Shown: positions 9,432-17,755, counted from the stretch's first letter. The stretch is DNA of 34,162 bases from Candidatus Nitrosopumilus sp. (GCA_029861085.1 JAOUAE010000001.1:1-34162), one strand, 5' to 3'. Translations and numbers: made by a program. The notes: generated by a model not told the origin, from the sequence alone.

Positions 9432-10097
9432 ATGGCAAACTTTGCATCTATGCTAAAGGCCAGAGAGCCAGTTCTTTTGGACCGAGAAGATGGTCATTGG
9501 TATGAAACCAAATTTGATAAAGTATATCCTTCTATCAGTACAATTCTTTCAGACACAGCCCCTGAACATAAAAAAAATGGATTGAAAAATTGGAAGGAAA
9601 ACGAACCTGCACATGAATACATTACAAAACAAGCTCAGGACATTGGAACCCAATCCCACAAAATCATTGAAGATTATTTGAATGGCAATTTGGCTTTGGA
9701 AGAATTTGATTTGTTGCCTATTGCACATTTTAATAATTTGAAACCCTTTCTTGAGAATATTTCTAATGTTACCTCCATAGAACAAAGAATGTATTCTGAT
9801 AAACTAAAGGTTGCAGGAACTAGTGATCTAATTGCAGAGTATGATGGAGAATTATCCATTATTGACTATAAAACAAAACGAAAACCTCAGATAGACAATT
9901 ACATGTATGAATATTACCTGCAAACTACCTGTTATGCTCAAATGTTTGAAGAAGTGACAGGTGAGAAAATCAACCAAGTGGTGATTTTAGTCAGTAGTGA
10001 AAAAAACACTAGGCAAGAATTTATCAAAATATGCGATGATTATGTAGAACCAATGAATGAACGAATTGAGAAATATTATTTGAATAATTTGTTGTAG
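9432..10097 (+). CDS. PD-(D/E)XK nuclease, RecB/MGME1-like
   Basis: 221 residues. The active-site pattern is complete: GTQSHKIIE (H76, E80), a later Glu near 117, GTSDLIA (D132), IIDYKTK (D145, K147) and Q164...Y168 in the C-terminal helix. This is the layout of RecB-family and MGME1-like single-strand DNA exonucleases, also found in archaeal viruses and Cas4-like proteins. No Fe-S cysteines are seen, so Cas4 is unlikely. The likely role is trimming DNA ends; linkage to the upstream helicase suggests joint action in repair. Domain call is strong, pathway is inference. Confidence 0.85.
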   Translation: MANFASMLKAREPVLLDREDGHWYETKFDKVYPSISTILSDTAPEHKKNGLKNWKENEPAHEYITKQAQDIGTQSHKIIEDYLNGNLALEEFDLLPIAHFNNLKPFLENISNVTSIEQRMYSDKLKVAGTSDLIAEYDGELSIIDYKTKRKPQIDNYMYEYYLQTTCYAQMFEEVTGEKINQVVILVSSEKNTRQEFIKICDDYVEPMNERIEKYYLNNLL

Positions 10098-10425
10098 ATG
10101 ATAATTGAATTTCTAATGGATTGTATGAATTTAACACGTCGTTGAGATTTTTTTGAAGTAAATTACGATAGTAATCAAAACCAAGCAGTTATTCATTGTT
10201 AACTCTATGTTCTGGTTCCAACACCAACCTCATTACTGAAGATATTTTTACCAGTTGATTACAATCTGTAAAGTGCATCTCACTGTAAAATAAAAGTAGT
10301 ATTGTAATGATTATGAATATTTGTTTATTTTTACAACGTAATCTTGCATAAACTTAAGGCTGTTTTAGAAATTAGAATTAGTACACATCTAATAATATTC
10401 AAATTCTGCAAATCTATTAAAACAT
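10098..10425. other. Intergenic, nothing recognised
   Basis: An AT-rich stretch without a convincing reading frame, repeat or stem on either strand. Confidence 0.4.
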
Positions 10426-10563
10426 ATGAAAAAATTAGGTGATAAACAATCAGAGTTTTGTAAAAAATGTAAATCTAAACAAAAATTTGAAGTTTCAGAA
10501 ATAAGTGAATATGGTGAAGCTTATGGAATTTGTGATGGATGTTGTAACTCTCAAAAACTATAA
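10426..10563 (+). CDS. Mini zinc-ribbon protein (45 aa)
   Basis: A compact frame with two cysteine knuckles, CKKC and CDGCC, about 24 residues apart: enough for one zinc ribbon and little else. A lysine-rich N-terminus is compatible with nucleic-acid binding. No family name recognised. Confidence 0.55.
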   Translation: MKKLGDKQSEFCKKCKSKQKFEVSEISEYGEAYGICDGCCNSQKL

Positions 10564-10706
10564 TTCTTAAAATATTATAATTTAGAAGAAAATGATTTAA
10601 GAATCAAACAGATATTGGTATAAAGAAAAAAAGGATAAATTACGAGCTATTGCTTGAGGCGAATTGAAAAGAGAGGATTATCTCAAAGAGGATTCACTGT
10701 ATTAAC

Positions 10707-10820
10707 ATGAAAACTGAAAAACAAATCAAGGCACTAAAAATGGAATTAATGGAGACGCTAAAACCTGTAGATAATGCATATTATGGATTATCCCTTGAAA
10801 ATCTAATTGCCAATAATTAA
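10707..10820 (+). CDS. Hypothetical 37-residue peptide
   Basis: ATG-started frame with an amphipathic helix (KTEKQIKALKMELMETLK) and a short tail. Its stop codon overlaps the stop of the convergent DUF1059-like gene by four bases. Coding is plausible but not proven. Confidence 0.35.
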   Translation: MKTEKQIKALKMELMETLKPVDNAYYGLSLENLIANN

Positions 10821-10999
10821 TTACGTTGAATTGGTTTTGGGAGTTTTTTTGTGACAAATTTGCCAATAGTCTCTTTTGAGTAATCAATCCCGTGTGTGTC
10901 ATTCATGTGTTGCCAATAATCAAAAATTACTCCTTCGATTTCCCCTAATGATACAAAGTCACAATCAAAACCATAATTCTCACACCTGATGCTTACCAT
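10817..10999 (-). CDS. DUF1059-like small protein
   Basis: 60 residues. The N-terminal RCENYGFDCDFVSLGE, and a later HMNDTHG-like helix, match the pattern of DUF1059 proteins, which have two cysteines in C(x6)C spacing, then a helix ending HxxxxHG. The function of the family is unknown; a metal or redox role is only a guess from the cysteines and histidines. Confidence 0.65.
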   Translation of the reverse strand: MVSIRCENYGFDCDFVSLGEIEGVIFDYWQHMNDTHGIDYSKETIGKFVTKKLPKPIQRN

Positions 11000-11128
11000 G
11001 TTAAGATAATCCCCTAATTAAATAAAAAGAAAGTTGTAGAAAGAATGAACATTTGTTTAATTTCTTAGAAATGATCGCTAATAAGACAAATTTTCATATC
11101 AGTTAATCTAGAGTTTAGAATCTGATAA

Positions 11129-11200
11129 CTAAATCGTCACAAACACAATGATGAATGCAACTGCAACTATGGCGATAGATACTTTCATGAACGCTGACAT
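11129..11200 (-). CDS. Tiny single-span membrane peptide (23 aa)
   Basis: After MSAFMK the rest is one continuous hydrophobic helix ending in FVTI. The form resembles the 27-residue peptide at 17546-17629. Such micro-proteins are easily missed; evidence is composition and clean start and stop codons only. Confidence 0.4.
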   Translation of the reverse strand: MSAFMKVSIAIVAVAFIIVFVTI

Positions 11201-11714
11201 TGAACCTGGTTTATTATTTGAGATTATATTCGTTATACGTACTAGGGACTCTGTACAATGATAAATCTATCCACATGTGATGCCTCCATTAATTCTAAAG
11301 GTAGTCCAATAGATAAGCATTAAATGAATTAGTGAAACTTCCACTAAAATCAGATTAACAAAAATTGTAAGTGCAGAGTAAGGTGCAATGTGATTTTCTA
11401 TTTTGTACACTTTTCACAAAAAGTTTCTTAGATTTTAACATCCAGAGATATTTCAATGTTGGATAAGTGACATTTGGAGCACATCATTTTTTTTGGAATT
11501 ATTCAGTAAATCAAAGCGAATTGAATTCTCTGATTGAAAATTAGTCTGATCTAGGTCAAAATTTTATAATTAAACCACTAGATCCTTGTAAGAAAATATC
11601 ATTTTTTTAAACTCTTGACATCTGCTAGATTTCTCAGTTGATTTTTTGTGTGACCTGAAGTGTTAACAAATCATTTTTGAAAAATCAGATGCCTGCCATG
11701 GCAAAAAAATACAA
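11201..11714. other. Intergenic, no convincing gene
   Basis: AT-rich. A 28-residue frame on the minus strand (11355-11441) is cysteine-containing but too short to call. No repeat or stem stood out. Confidence 0.35.
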
Positions 11715-11849
11715 TTAACCTACGTTTCCCGTAGGAAGGCTTCCTGATTTATCTAAATTTGATTTACAAACTTTACAATACAGTCTAACCTCAGTTGATG
11801 GAAATTCTGTTCCACAATTTTTACAAATGTAAAACGTCTTTTCATTCAT
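11715..11849 (-). CDS. Mini zinc-ribbon protein (44 aa)
   Basis: Two knuckles, CKNCG and CKVC, spaced like a classic zinc ribbon, followed by a polar tail. The last codons overlap a 6-bp inverted repeat (CCTACG, five-base loop, CGTAGG at 11719-11735) that could be a small hairpin at the mRNA 3' end. Confidence 0.55.
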   Translation of the reverse strand: MNEKTFYICKNCGTEFPSTEVRLYCKVCKSNLDKSGSLPTGNVG

Positions 11850-11987
11850 AACTTTATTGCAAGGATTATGAACTTAAGCGTATTGCTATATTCTAAAAAA
11901 ATACCTATCATTTATTTTTTTAGCCCCATCTAATCAGGACAATCTAATTTTCATATGGTTTAAATTTAATCTTGTGTAAACGTGCAC

Positions 11988-12161
11988 ATGAAAGACGAAT
12001 CATGTAGACGATGTGGAAACGAATTAGAGGTAAACAAAAAATGCGATGTTTGCTACAAACCCAACCAACTTTATTGTCATGAATGTGGATATGTCTCAGC
12101 AGAGCAAATTCATTTTCAATGCATGATGATTGATATGGACCATACATTACTTGCAAACTAG
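11988..12161 (+). CDS. Double-knuckle zinc protein (57 aa)
   Basis: Four cysteine pairs or half-pairs: CRRCG, CDVC, CHECG and a later lone C with nearby histidines, enough for two zinc ions. An AT-rich element (TTTAAATTTAAT) lies about 20-30 bases upstream of the ATG, consistent with a leaderless promoter. The opposite-strand frame here is a shadow. Confidence 0.6.
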   Translation: MKDESCRRCGNELEVNKKCDVCYKPNQLYCHECGYVSAEQIHFQCMMIDMDHTLLAN

Positions 12162-12213
12162 TCTCAGGGTTATTCTAGTACAGAAATAAATTACACTGTC
12201 TCTGACATTTCTT

Positions 12214-12510
12214 ATGGCAGACAAAATTACTGCAAGTGATCTAAAGTCACAAAAAAACGTTTTTGTGATCATTGATGTCCGAGAATCAGATGAATTAGAG
12301 GGTGGGGTAATAGAAGACTCTGTTCACATGTCTTTGGGGCTATCTATTAGAAATGCAAAGAAAAAACAAATTGAAGATATGAGAGACAAGAAAATTTGCA
12401 CATATTGTGGAACTGGCTATAGGGGAAATATTGCAGCTGATGAATTAGCAAAAGAAGGATTCAATACAGTTACGCTTGATGGCGGTTACTCTGCATGGAA
12501 TCAATCTTAA
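12214..12510 (+). CDS. Single-domain rhodanese-like protein
   Basis: 98 residues, one rhodanese fold. VFVIIDVRESDELEGG is the N-terminal signature, and ICTYCGTGYRGNIAADEL holds the active-site loop, with the catalytic cysteine followed by the GTGYR turn; LDGGYSAW closes the domain. Known relatives carry sulfane sulfur on that cysteine and hand it on in sulfur transfer or redox reactions. No signal peptide, so cytoplasmic. A second cysteine three residues upstream in the loop may form a disulfide. Confidence 0.9.
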   Translation: MADKITASDLKSQKNVFVIIDVRESDELEGGVIEDSVHMSLGLSIRNAKKKQIEDMRDKKICTYCGTGYRGNIAADELAKEGFNTVTLDGGYSAWNQS

Positions 12511-12516
12511 TTTTTT

Positions 12517-12867
12517 TTATTCATTCCAAATTGATTGAGTTTTAAGCCATTTAATCAAGTCCTGATAGAGCCTACTTTTTTGCATGTTCAGTACTCCGAT
12601 TTCTAGGTTTGTGGATGATTTTACAGTTTTCGTATAGTTTTCGTATACTGCAAAAATTATTTTGTCTAGAAACATTTCATTTTGCATTTCTTTTTTAGCC
12701 AACTCTTCTGATTCGGTCATTGCAAAACTGGCAAATAGTACCCCATCAACCCAATATGCATTGGCAGCCTCCAGAGATGACATCATGCCAATGAGATCAT
12801 CCAGGCTTAGTTTGATCATGTCTCGAACATAGATTTTATCATATGGTTTATGAACAAATTCTGTCAT
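12517..12867 (-). CDS. Hypothetical protein, 116 aa
   Basis: Soluble, mostly helical by composition, with no cysteine cluster or membrane span. It converges tail-to-tail with the rhodanese gene (six-base gap) and diverges from the gene at 12937. I do not recognise the family; the clean start and regular length make it a credible gene. Confidence 0.7.
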   Translation of the reverse strand: MTEFVHKPYDKIYVRDMIKLSLDDLIGMMSSLEAANAYWVDGVLFASFAMTESEELAKKEMQNEMFLDKIIFAVYENYTKTVKSSTNLEIGVLNMQKSRLYQDLIKWLKTQSIWNE

Positions 12868-12936
12868 GAAATTTCCTTTTTGTATGGCCTAATGAATATT
12901 TGGAAATTTTATAACTAGTTTTTTTAAAATAACTTT

Positions 12937-13173
12937 ATGCCTGAAGCATCTGATGATGTATCCACACATGATGTGTTTGTAACTGATTTTCCAAAAAAAG
13001 GATTTGGGATTGTAGATTATCTTCAAGGACGTGTTCATTTTGCTCTGCTTGATCAAATGAAACTCATGAGTAAATCTGGAATGAATCAAACTCAAATTAA
13101 AGAAACAATCCTTGCAACCATTACTGAAATCATTGATAATTTTGAACCTGAAAAAGAATCAAAAAGTTCTTGA
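12937..13173 (+). CDS. Hypothetical protein, 78 aa
   Basis: A short acidic N-terminus, then a beta segment and two helices (LLDQMKLMSKSG and QTQIKETILATITEIIDNF). No motif is recognised. It shares a 70-base divergent promoter region with the 12867 gene, so the two may be co-regulated. Confidence 0.65.
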   Translation: MPEASDDVSTHDVFVTDFPKKGFGIVDYLQGRVHFALLDQMKLMSKSGMNQTQIKETILATITEIIDNFEPEKESKSS

Positions 13174-13284
13174 TTCCATCTTTGTAGATTCTGCCATGAT
13201 TATTTTGTGACACTGACAATAGCAGTTAGTATGCGGTAAATCATTATCCATTCTATACTTACATTCTTTTGTATGTTCTATCAT
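13159..13284 (-). CDS. Cys/His-rich mini-protein (41 aa)
   Basis: The frame contains HTKECKY, then CYCQCH: four cysteines and at least three histidines in 25 residues, a probable zinc site. Its end overlaps the convergent 12937 gene by 15 bases. Too short for standard callers; support is the metal-ligand pattern. Confidence 0.45.
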   Translation of the reverse strand: MIEHTKECKYRMDNDLPHTNCYCQCHKIIMAESTKMESRTF

Positions 13285-13372
13285 CAATTTTCATCCCTCT
13301 TGACATGCTGTGCCATTTTTAGCATATTAAAAATAATTGTTTAAAACTAGATAAAGAATTTAGGTTTCTATG

Positions 13373-13771
13373 TTATTGTTTTGTAGGATCTTTGCTCAAT
13401 ATGTTTAGTACATGTTCTATGATTTGCTTTTGACCACCTTCATGCAGATCTGTTCTAACTGCATCAGAACCCATACTGACAAAAATCAAATTATTGTCTC
13501 CTAGAGGAAATGTCATCCTTGTAATCTTTTCAAATGTTGCAACGGCATACAATCCGCGTCCTATTTTTGGAGCTAATTCATTTCTACCTTTCCAAGCAAC
13601 AGAAGCTCTTTTCAGTGATGCTGCAGTCTCGTCTGCAGATAGATAGTTTGTAATTCCTTCTCTGTGACTTGTAGCAAGTATATTGCCTTCATTGTCTGTA
13701 ACTACACTGTGTCTAATATTGACATCTGAGTCCATTATCCTTTTCAAAAGAGCCACAAAATCCATATTCAT
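13373..13771 (-). CDS. DUF6659-like conserved archaeal protein
   Basis: 132 residues. The layout, an N-terminal helix FVALLKRIMDSD, a beta strand SVVTDNEGNILATSHREG, then KRASVAWKGRNELAPKIGRG and a C-terminal helix ending in LNIL, matches what I remember of the DUF6659 group, common in ammonia-oxidising archaea and roadblock/profilin-like in appearance. Function unknown; a sensory or small-GTPase-like regulatory role is only an analogy. Family assignment is from memory of the pattern. Confidence 0.65.
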   Translation of the reverse strand: MNMDFVALLKRIMDSDVNIRHSVVTDNEGNILATSHREGITNYLSADETAASLKRASVAWKGRNELAPKIGRGLYAVATFEKITRMTFPLGDNNLIFVSMGSDAVRTDLHEGGQKQIIEHVLNILSKDPTKQ

Positions 13772-13842
13772 GATAAATCTAAATATTACTTAAGCAATTC
13801 TGTGAATTTCATGCCTGATATCTTGCCGTAAAGAAATAATAT

Positions 13843-14034
13843 CTAAATAATTTTAAAAATGAAGATTTTATTATTAGAAATTTTTATTGCTAACCCTCGA
13901 ACGACTATTTCTGGAATAATCATTATTGCTAAAATTATTACCGATGTTTCAAAAAATCCTGGTAGTAAATAATTCTCTAAACCTCCACTAAATATGTAAA
14001 ACTGAATGTATGTCATTCCAATACCAAAATACAA
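13843..14034 (-). CDS. Small membrane protein (63 aa)
   Basis: Two hydrophobic segments, an aromatic-rich one near the N-terminus and LPGFFETSVIILAIMIIPEIVV, then a lysine-rich end. The start is a TTG; the frame stays open 19 further codons upstream without ATG, so this may be a trimmed remnant or start at the internal ATG at 14016. Coding support is moderate. Confidence 0.45.
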   Translation of the reverse strand: MYFGIGMTYIQFYIFSGGLENYLLPGFFETSVIILAIMIIPEIVVRGLAIKISNNKIFIFKII

Positions 14035-14322
14035 TATAACATGTGGGTGTATGAAAAATGATTCTGGAATTCTAACAAATGATTTGTATTATCTCAGTTA
14101 CCTCTACAAATTTCTAAAACACTACCAAATCATGACATGGTTAAAACAATTACAATTAATTTTGGTGGTGTTTCAGGCAAATCAGATCCAAATATTACTT
14201 TATGAGTATTGTTAATTTTAAAAAATAAAAATCTTAGAAATCTAAGATGATTATCAACGTTTTATAATTTTTCCATTTGACATTTCAGATTAGACTGCAG
14301 TCGAAATTATTTTTTTGATATT

Positions 14323-14394
14323 TTATTCCTCTGAGATTAACCAGGAAGCACCAATCATATCTTCCCATGTTGTTTGATTATTGTCATTTTCCAT
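14323..14394 (-). CDS. Possible 23-residue acidic peptide
   Basis: ATG frame rich in N, D, E and W (TTWEDMIGASWLISEE). No motif known. It could be a real micro-protein or chance. Confidence 0.25.
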   Translation of the reverse strand: MENDNNQTTWEDMIGASWLISEE

Positions 14395-14560
14395 GTTATA
14401 GTCTGAAAAAATTTCTATTTAACGAAGATGAACAATTGATCAGTATCAATTTGAAGAACAAATTAGTAGTGATTCTTTAAATTGAATTTAAGTTATTGTT
14501 ATTACCCGACCATATGTGGTGACGATTCAATCTTAGAATTATTTTGAATCTCACCATTTC

Positions 14561-15034
14561 TTATTCTTCAATTTGAGAACTTGCATTTTTTTCATAATAG
14601 TACTCTTGTTTTTTCAAATCTTTTTCAGAAATAATTCTGCATTTTCTTATTGGTACAAGTCTTGAGATTTGCTCATAGGTGCTCATATCTCGGACATCTG
14701 CAGCGTACGCAATTTGTAATAGCGGCGATTTTTCCTCGATCATCGGCTTTGCCTGTTCATATCCTCCACTTTGTCTCATGCCCGTCCTGAATAGCCCTAA
14801 ATGGTTACCCGTTTTTGACATTTGAGGATCTTGATAACAACAAATTGCAAATTCATCGTTGTCTTTTTCAATAATTGTTAATCTGGTAAATTTGTCACTC
14901 CAATCTTCTACTTCTTTGGCCATCAGTATGGCTTCTTTTTTATCTTCAAATACTGTTGAAACCACTAATCTGTCTTTTTCATATGCCCATGAAATTCCAT
15001 AGAAATCCTTTTGCCAATCAATTTCAAAAGACAT
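14561..15034 (-). CDS. Hypothetical protein, 157 aa
   Basis: Soluble mixed alpha/beta protein with an acidic middle, an adjacent CC pair (FAICCYQD) and a charged C-terminal helix. No recognised motif, signal peptide or membrane span. Upstream, at 15246-15301, is a long imperfect hairpin that would lie in the leader of a longer transcript. Confidence 0.7.
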   Translation of the reverse strand: MSFEIDWQKDFYGISWAYEKDRLVVSTVFEDKKEAILMAKEVEDWSDKFTRLTIIEKDNDEFAICCYQDPQMSKTGNHLGLFRTGMRQSGGYEQAKPMIEEKSPLLQIAYAADVRDMSTYEQISRLVPIRKCRIISEKDLKKQEYYYEKNASSQIEE

Positions 15035-15245
15035 GTTTGTTGTCTAAAAATTATCAAATTAATGCTTTTGATTCATGATTTTTTGGAGGTTTGTATCGTA
15101 ATTTCCATTTACAGATCATGTCATACAAAATTGATAGGGTCTATAATCAAAATTTTGAAAATTGGTTATATTTTTTAATTTTAATTAAACAAATGTTTGG
15201 GAAATGACCAATTCTTCTTTTATACCTGGAGGTTATACTGTTTAT

Positions 15246-15301
15246 GACGACTTCGTTTAGCAGTCTAGGCATGCTATAAACGACTGCTATTCCAAGACGT
15301 C
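15246..15301. repeat. 56-base imperfect hairpin
   Basis: Outer arms GACGACTT (15246-15253) and AAGACGTC (15294-15301) pair at seven of eight positions; inner arms TAGCAGTC (15258-15265) and GACTGCTA (15282-15289) pair perfectly; four-base internal loops separate the two stems and the 16-base apical loop has its own near-palindrome. It starts exactly at the stop codon of the minus-strand gene 15301-15462. Confidence 0.5.
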
Positions 15302-15462
15302 TATTGATTTCGTTTTTTAATCAATGCTTCTTCTGGCGTTTTTTCTTTGTTTGATTCCCAATGCCAAATATGATGTTTTTTCCAGTGAGTGTATAGTTCT
15401 TCAGTGGTGGGTTCTTTTCCAAGTGGAGAACCGCATATTTTACACTGTATCATTTTTTGCAT
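15301..15462 (-). CDS. Mini zinc-finger-like protein (50-53 aa)
   Basis: CKICGSPLG opens the frame; HWKKHH and further histidines follow about 20 residues later, so a C2H2-type zinc site is possible. Two in-frame ATGs (15462 and 15453) are both usable. The stop codon overlaps the end of the hairpin at 15246-15301. Confidence 0.5.
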   Translation of the reverse strand: MQKMIQCKICGSPLGKEPTTEELYTHWKKHHIWHWESNKEKTPEEALIKKRNQ

Positions 15463-15559
15463 CCTTTGTATTCTTCTTTTTTGTTTTAATTATTGGATGA
15501 CATTGTACAGGAAAGTTTTCATCATCATCATCCATGATACAATGAGAAATTATGCAAAA

Positions 15560-15910
15560 TTAAGAGTTTTGCTGTCTAGAAATATTGTTTTTTGATTTTT
15601 TATTCATCTTATACTTGTCTCTCTTTCTTTTTCTCTCCAAACCCATTATTTCATATGTTTTCCCCCATGCACAAAGTTTCATTTCTCCTGAAATCTCATC
15701 ATGAATTGACTCACATGATCCATTTGATAATAATTCGCCAATAATCGTCCATGTCATATCTTCAGAAACCTCAAATTTGTGAGGAATTGTTGAGATCTTT
15801 GTAAAATATCCATTATTTGAATTCCTCAAAACAAACTGCTCAATTTTTTGCTCTACAGTCAAGCTAGGTTCTCGTTTTTTAAAATTTCTATATGGTTTTC
15901 TTTCAGACAT
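15560..15910 (-). CDS. Hypothetical, possible winged-helix protein
   Basis: About 116 residues. I chose the ATG at 15910 because a GGAGTAA ribosome-binding site precedes it by a suitable distance; a further ATG at 15949 would overlap the upstream gene. Basic N- and C-termini frame a central part (VEQKIEQFVLRNSN ... DMTWTIIGELLSNG) that resembles a winged-helix DNA-binding domain. It follows the 15946 gene closely on the same strand, probably as an operon. The domain call is tentative. Confidence 0.6.
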   Translation of the reverse strand: MSERKPYRNFKKREPSLTVEQKIEQFVLRNSNNGYFTKISTIPHKFEVSEDMTWTIIGELLSNGSCESIHDEISGEMKLCAWGKTYEIMGLERKRKRDKYKMNKKSKNNISRQQNS

Positions 15911-15945
15911 TATTTTACTTACTCCTATCTTGTATTTTAGATAAA

Positions 15946-16545
15946 TCATTCAGCGTTAAGTGTATCCGGATCATTGTTTCCTGGCAAGTATGTGTCGCCT
16001 AATTTTTCTTTCATTTTTTCATCAAATTCTTCTTGTAGTCTTGTGAGGTATAATTCAGCTTCTGTTTCATCTTCCGGTATACCTGTATCTGTAGTGTAGT
16101 TGAAACCTGTTGCTAAATGATAAAATTCTTCAAAAAATTCTTTGCAGTCAATTACATCTGCCTTGTTGTCTATGGCTACTACCAGGCAATCATTATCAAT
16201 TCTAAAATTCAGACATACTTCTTCTTCAATCATGACATCTGCCATTACTGCCATAAGGTATGGTATGTATTTCGCTTCCAGTTTTCCTTGATCATTATTT
16301 GCAATCCATAATTCGTTATCCTCTAACAAATTATCGAAAGTTCTAACTGTAACGTCTCGTATGTCTGAATCTGGATATGCAAGTTTTGACTTCCAGGATT
16401 CTACGGTACTTTTAGGCTTGACATATGCTACATCAAATCTTAAATTTTGATTAATTTGCTCAAATTCCCATATCTGCTTGTTGGTCCACATTGGCGAAAA
16501 TTTTTCAATCAATTTTCTTGTTATTTGATCCAATGGTCTTTTCAA
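15946..16545 (-). CDS. Hypothetical acidic protein, 199 aa
   Basis: A basic N-terminal 20 residues, then an acidic body with no membrane span; it ends in a glutamate-rich helix (LYLTRLQEEFDEKMKEK) and a polar tail. No motif recognised. Upstream gene of a likely two-gene unit with the winged-helix-like gene at 15560. Confidence 0.7.
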   Translation of the reverse strand: MKRPLDQITRKLIEKFSPMWTNKQIWEFEQINQNLRFDVAYVKPKSTVESWKSKLAYPDSDIRDVTVRTFDNLLEDNELWIANNDQGKLEAKYIPYLMAVMADVMIEEEVCLNFRIDNDCLVVAIDNKADVIDCKEFFEEFYHLATGFNYTTDTGIPEDETEAELYLTRLQEEFDEKMKEKLGDTYLPGNNDPDTLNAE

Positions 16546-17073
16546 TTTTTTTCAGTAGTTTAATCTTATCTAGAACTAAATTGTAACAAATATTACTTGG
16601 CAAACGTTTTGTTGTTTACACATAAAGACAAAAAGGATATTAAAAATTCTTGAAAAACTGAGTGAATCAAAAATGAAGATTGGAATCTATTCTAAAGTAT
16701 AATATGTTTAATTTTGAATTAATTATTGATTCATGATTTGAAAAATTCCATAGCGCATTTTGCTAATTCTTGATTAGAATGTTTCTTAATTTCATGTTTT
16801 ATAATTTGAACCAATACATGTCTCTTGCTCAAAAAGTCTATTGATTATTTGTTTCATATGACATTACCCTATTCTTTAGTTGATTTTGATTTTGTTGAAA
16901 GATTATACGTTTGACGATCAAATTTACAGTTTCATAATGGCTTCTTTGCTATTAAATTATATTTTGATTTTATGCTTTTTTATTATTTTTTAATTCAATT
17001 GAAACATTTGTGATTTATTTTTTTGTATAAATGATGATGACTTATATTTAATTTTAAAATTATTTATGTAATC
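16546..17073. other. Long AT-rich intergenic region
   Basis: Very AT-rich. The only frame with protein-like composition is a 33-residue minus-strand frame with a TTG start at 16731-16832, listed separately. No repeat or strong stem was seen. Confidence 0.35.
16731..16832 (-). CDS. Possible 33-residue basic peptide
   Basis: TTG-started frame reading KRHVLVQIIKHEIKKHSN and ending in CAMEFFKS: an amphipathic, positively charged helix that looks like the C-terminus of a larger protein. It may be a gene remnant rather than a complete gene. Confidence 0.25.
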   Translation of the reverse strand: MSKRHVLVQIIKHEIKKHSNQELAKCAMEFFKS

Positions 17074-17322
17074 TTGGGTGAAAAATTTAAAAATAAATTA
17101 TATTGTATTTGTAATGAACATGTTATTTTTGATGTAATTGATGAGATTGAATGTGACTGGGGGGTTCATTCGGTAGTTCAGTGTCCAAAATGTGAGGAAT
17201 TATTCTCTACAGACAAGGAATGCCCTGCATTTCAAAATATTTTAAAATTATTGAACAATAATCCTTCCTTATATTCAGATAAAGAAAAATCTGAATACCT
17301 GTCTAATTCTCATCCAAATTAA
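17074..17322 (+). CDS. Zinc-ribbon-like protein (82 aa)
   Basis: Starts with TTG; no better start is in frame. Cysteines occur as CIC near the N-terminus and CPKCEELF about 30 residues later, then one more near residue 50, enough for a zinc ribbon. The C-terminal part is helical and polar. No family recognised. Confidence 0.55.
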   Translation: MGEKFKNKLYCICNEHVIFDVIDEIECDWGVHSVVQCPKCEELFSTDKECPAFQNILKLLNNNPSLYSDKEKSEYLSNSHPN

Positions 17323-17545
17323 ATTTTTTTACACACAAAAAAATTGATTATCAATGCATAATATAATACAAAATTGAAAGATATTTTTTCTTGATGCCTA
17401 TCAAAAACGTTTAGCATTCTTAATAGACTAAACAATTAAAGCTGAAAATCCAAGGAATGGCTAATTAATGAAATCAATCAATCAAACAAATCGACGCAAT
17501 TGTGGATTATTAGACTACAATTCTAATTTTGAAATTGAGTTCTAA

Positions 17546-17629
17546 TTATCCAAATAATAGAACTAATCCTACAACTAATGCAGCTACTGAAATTCCCATT
17601 GAAATATAAAATTTTTTCATCATTGTCAT
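17546..17629 (-). CDS. Tiny single-span membrane peptide (27 aa)
   Basis: MTMMKKFY followed by one hydrophobic helix (SVAALVVGLVLLFG). Lysines at the N-terminus predict an inside orientation for that end. Form and size parallel the peptide at 11129-11200. Confidence 0.45.
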   Translation of the reverse strand: MTMMKKFYISMGISVAALVVGLVLLFG

Positions 17630-17660
17630 TTGACTAAATTTACTAAAATTAATAGTTTAG

Positions 17661-17755
17661 ATATGTGAAAGCAAGCAAGTTTGATATCTTTTATCATCGG
17701 CCCTTTGGGGGTTACAGTTTGGATATCCAACCCGCAAACACCTTGCTTTCAATAT
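17661..17755. ncRNA. Structured element closed by a long stem; candidate small RNA or MITE-like repeat
   Basis: TGAAAGCAAG (17666-17675) and CTTGCTTTCA (17742-17751) pair perfectly; ATAT on each outer side extends the stem after one bulged base. Inside, GTTTG (17679-17683) pairs with CAAAC (17735-17739), and GGGTT (17709-17713) with AACCC (17729-17733). Nested stems and an unusually G/C-rich core inside AT-rich DNA suggest an RNA fold. It is not a tRNA: arm lengths and invariant positions do not fit. An alternative is a small inverted-repeat transposable remnant. Confidence 0.45.

Noticed and set aside
9432..10097. Cas4 nuclease
   Set aside because: The RecB-like core is present but the cysteines for the Fe-S cluster are absent and there is no CRISPR context.
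14006..14215. Plus-strand frame of 69 residues
   Set aside because: Low-complexity composition; it overlaps the more plausible minus-strand membrane frame and has no start signal.
17661..17755. tRNA gene with variable arm
   Set aside because: The terminal stem is longer than seven pairs, and the D-arm, T-loop and anticodon arm cannot be laid out.
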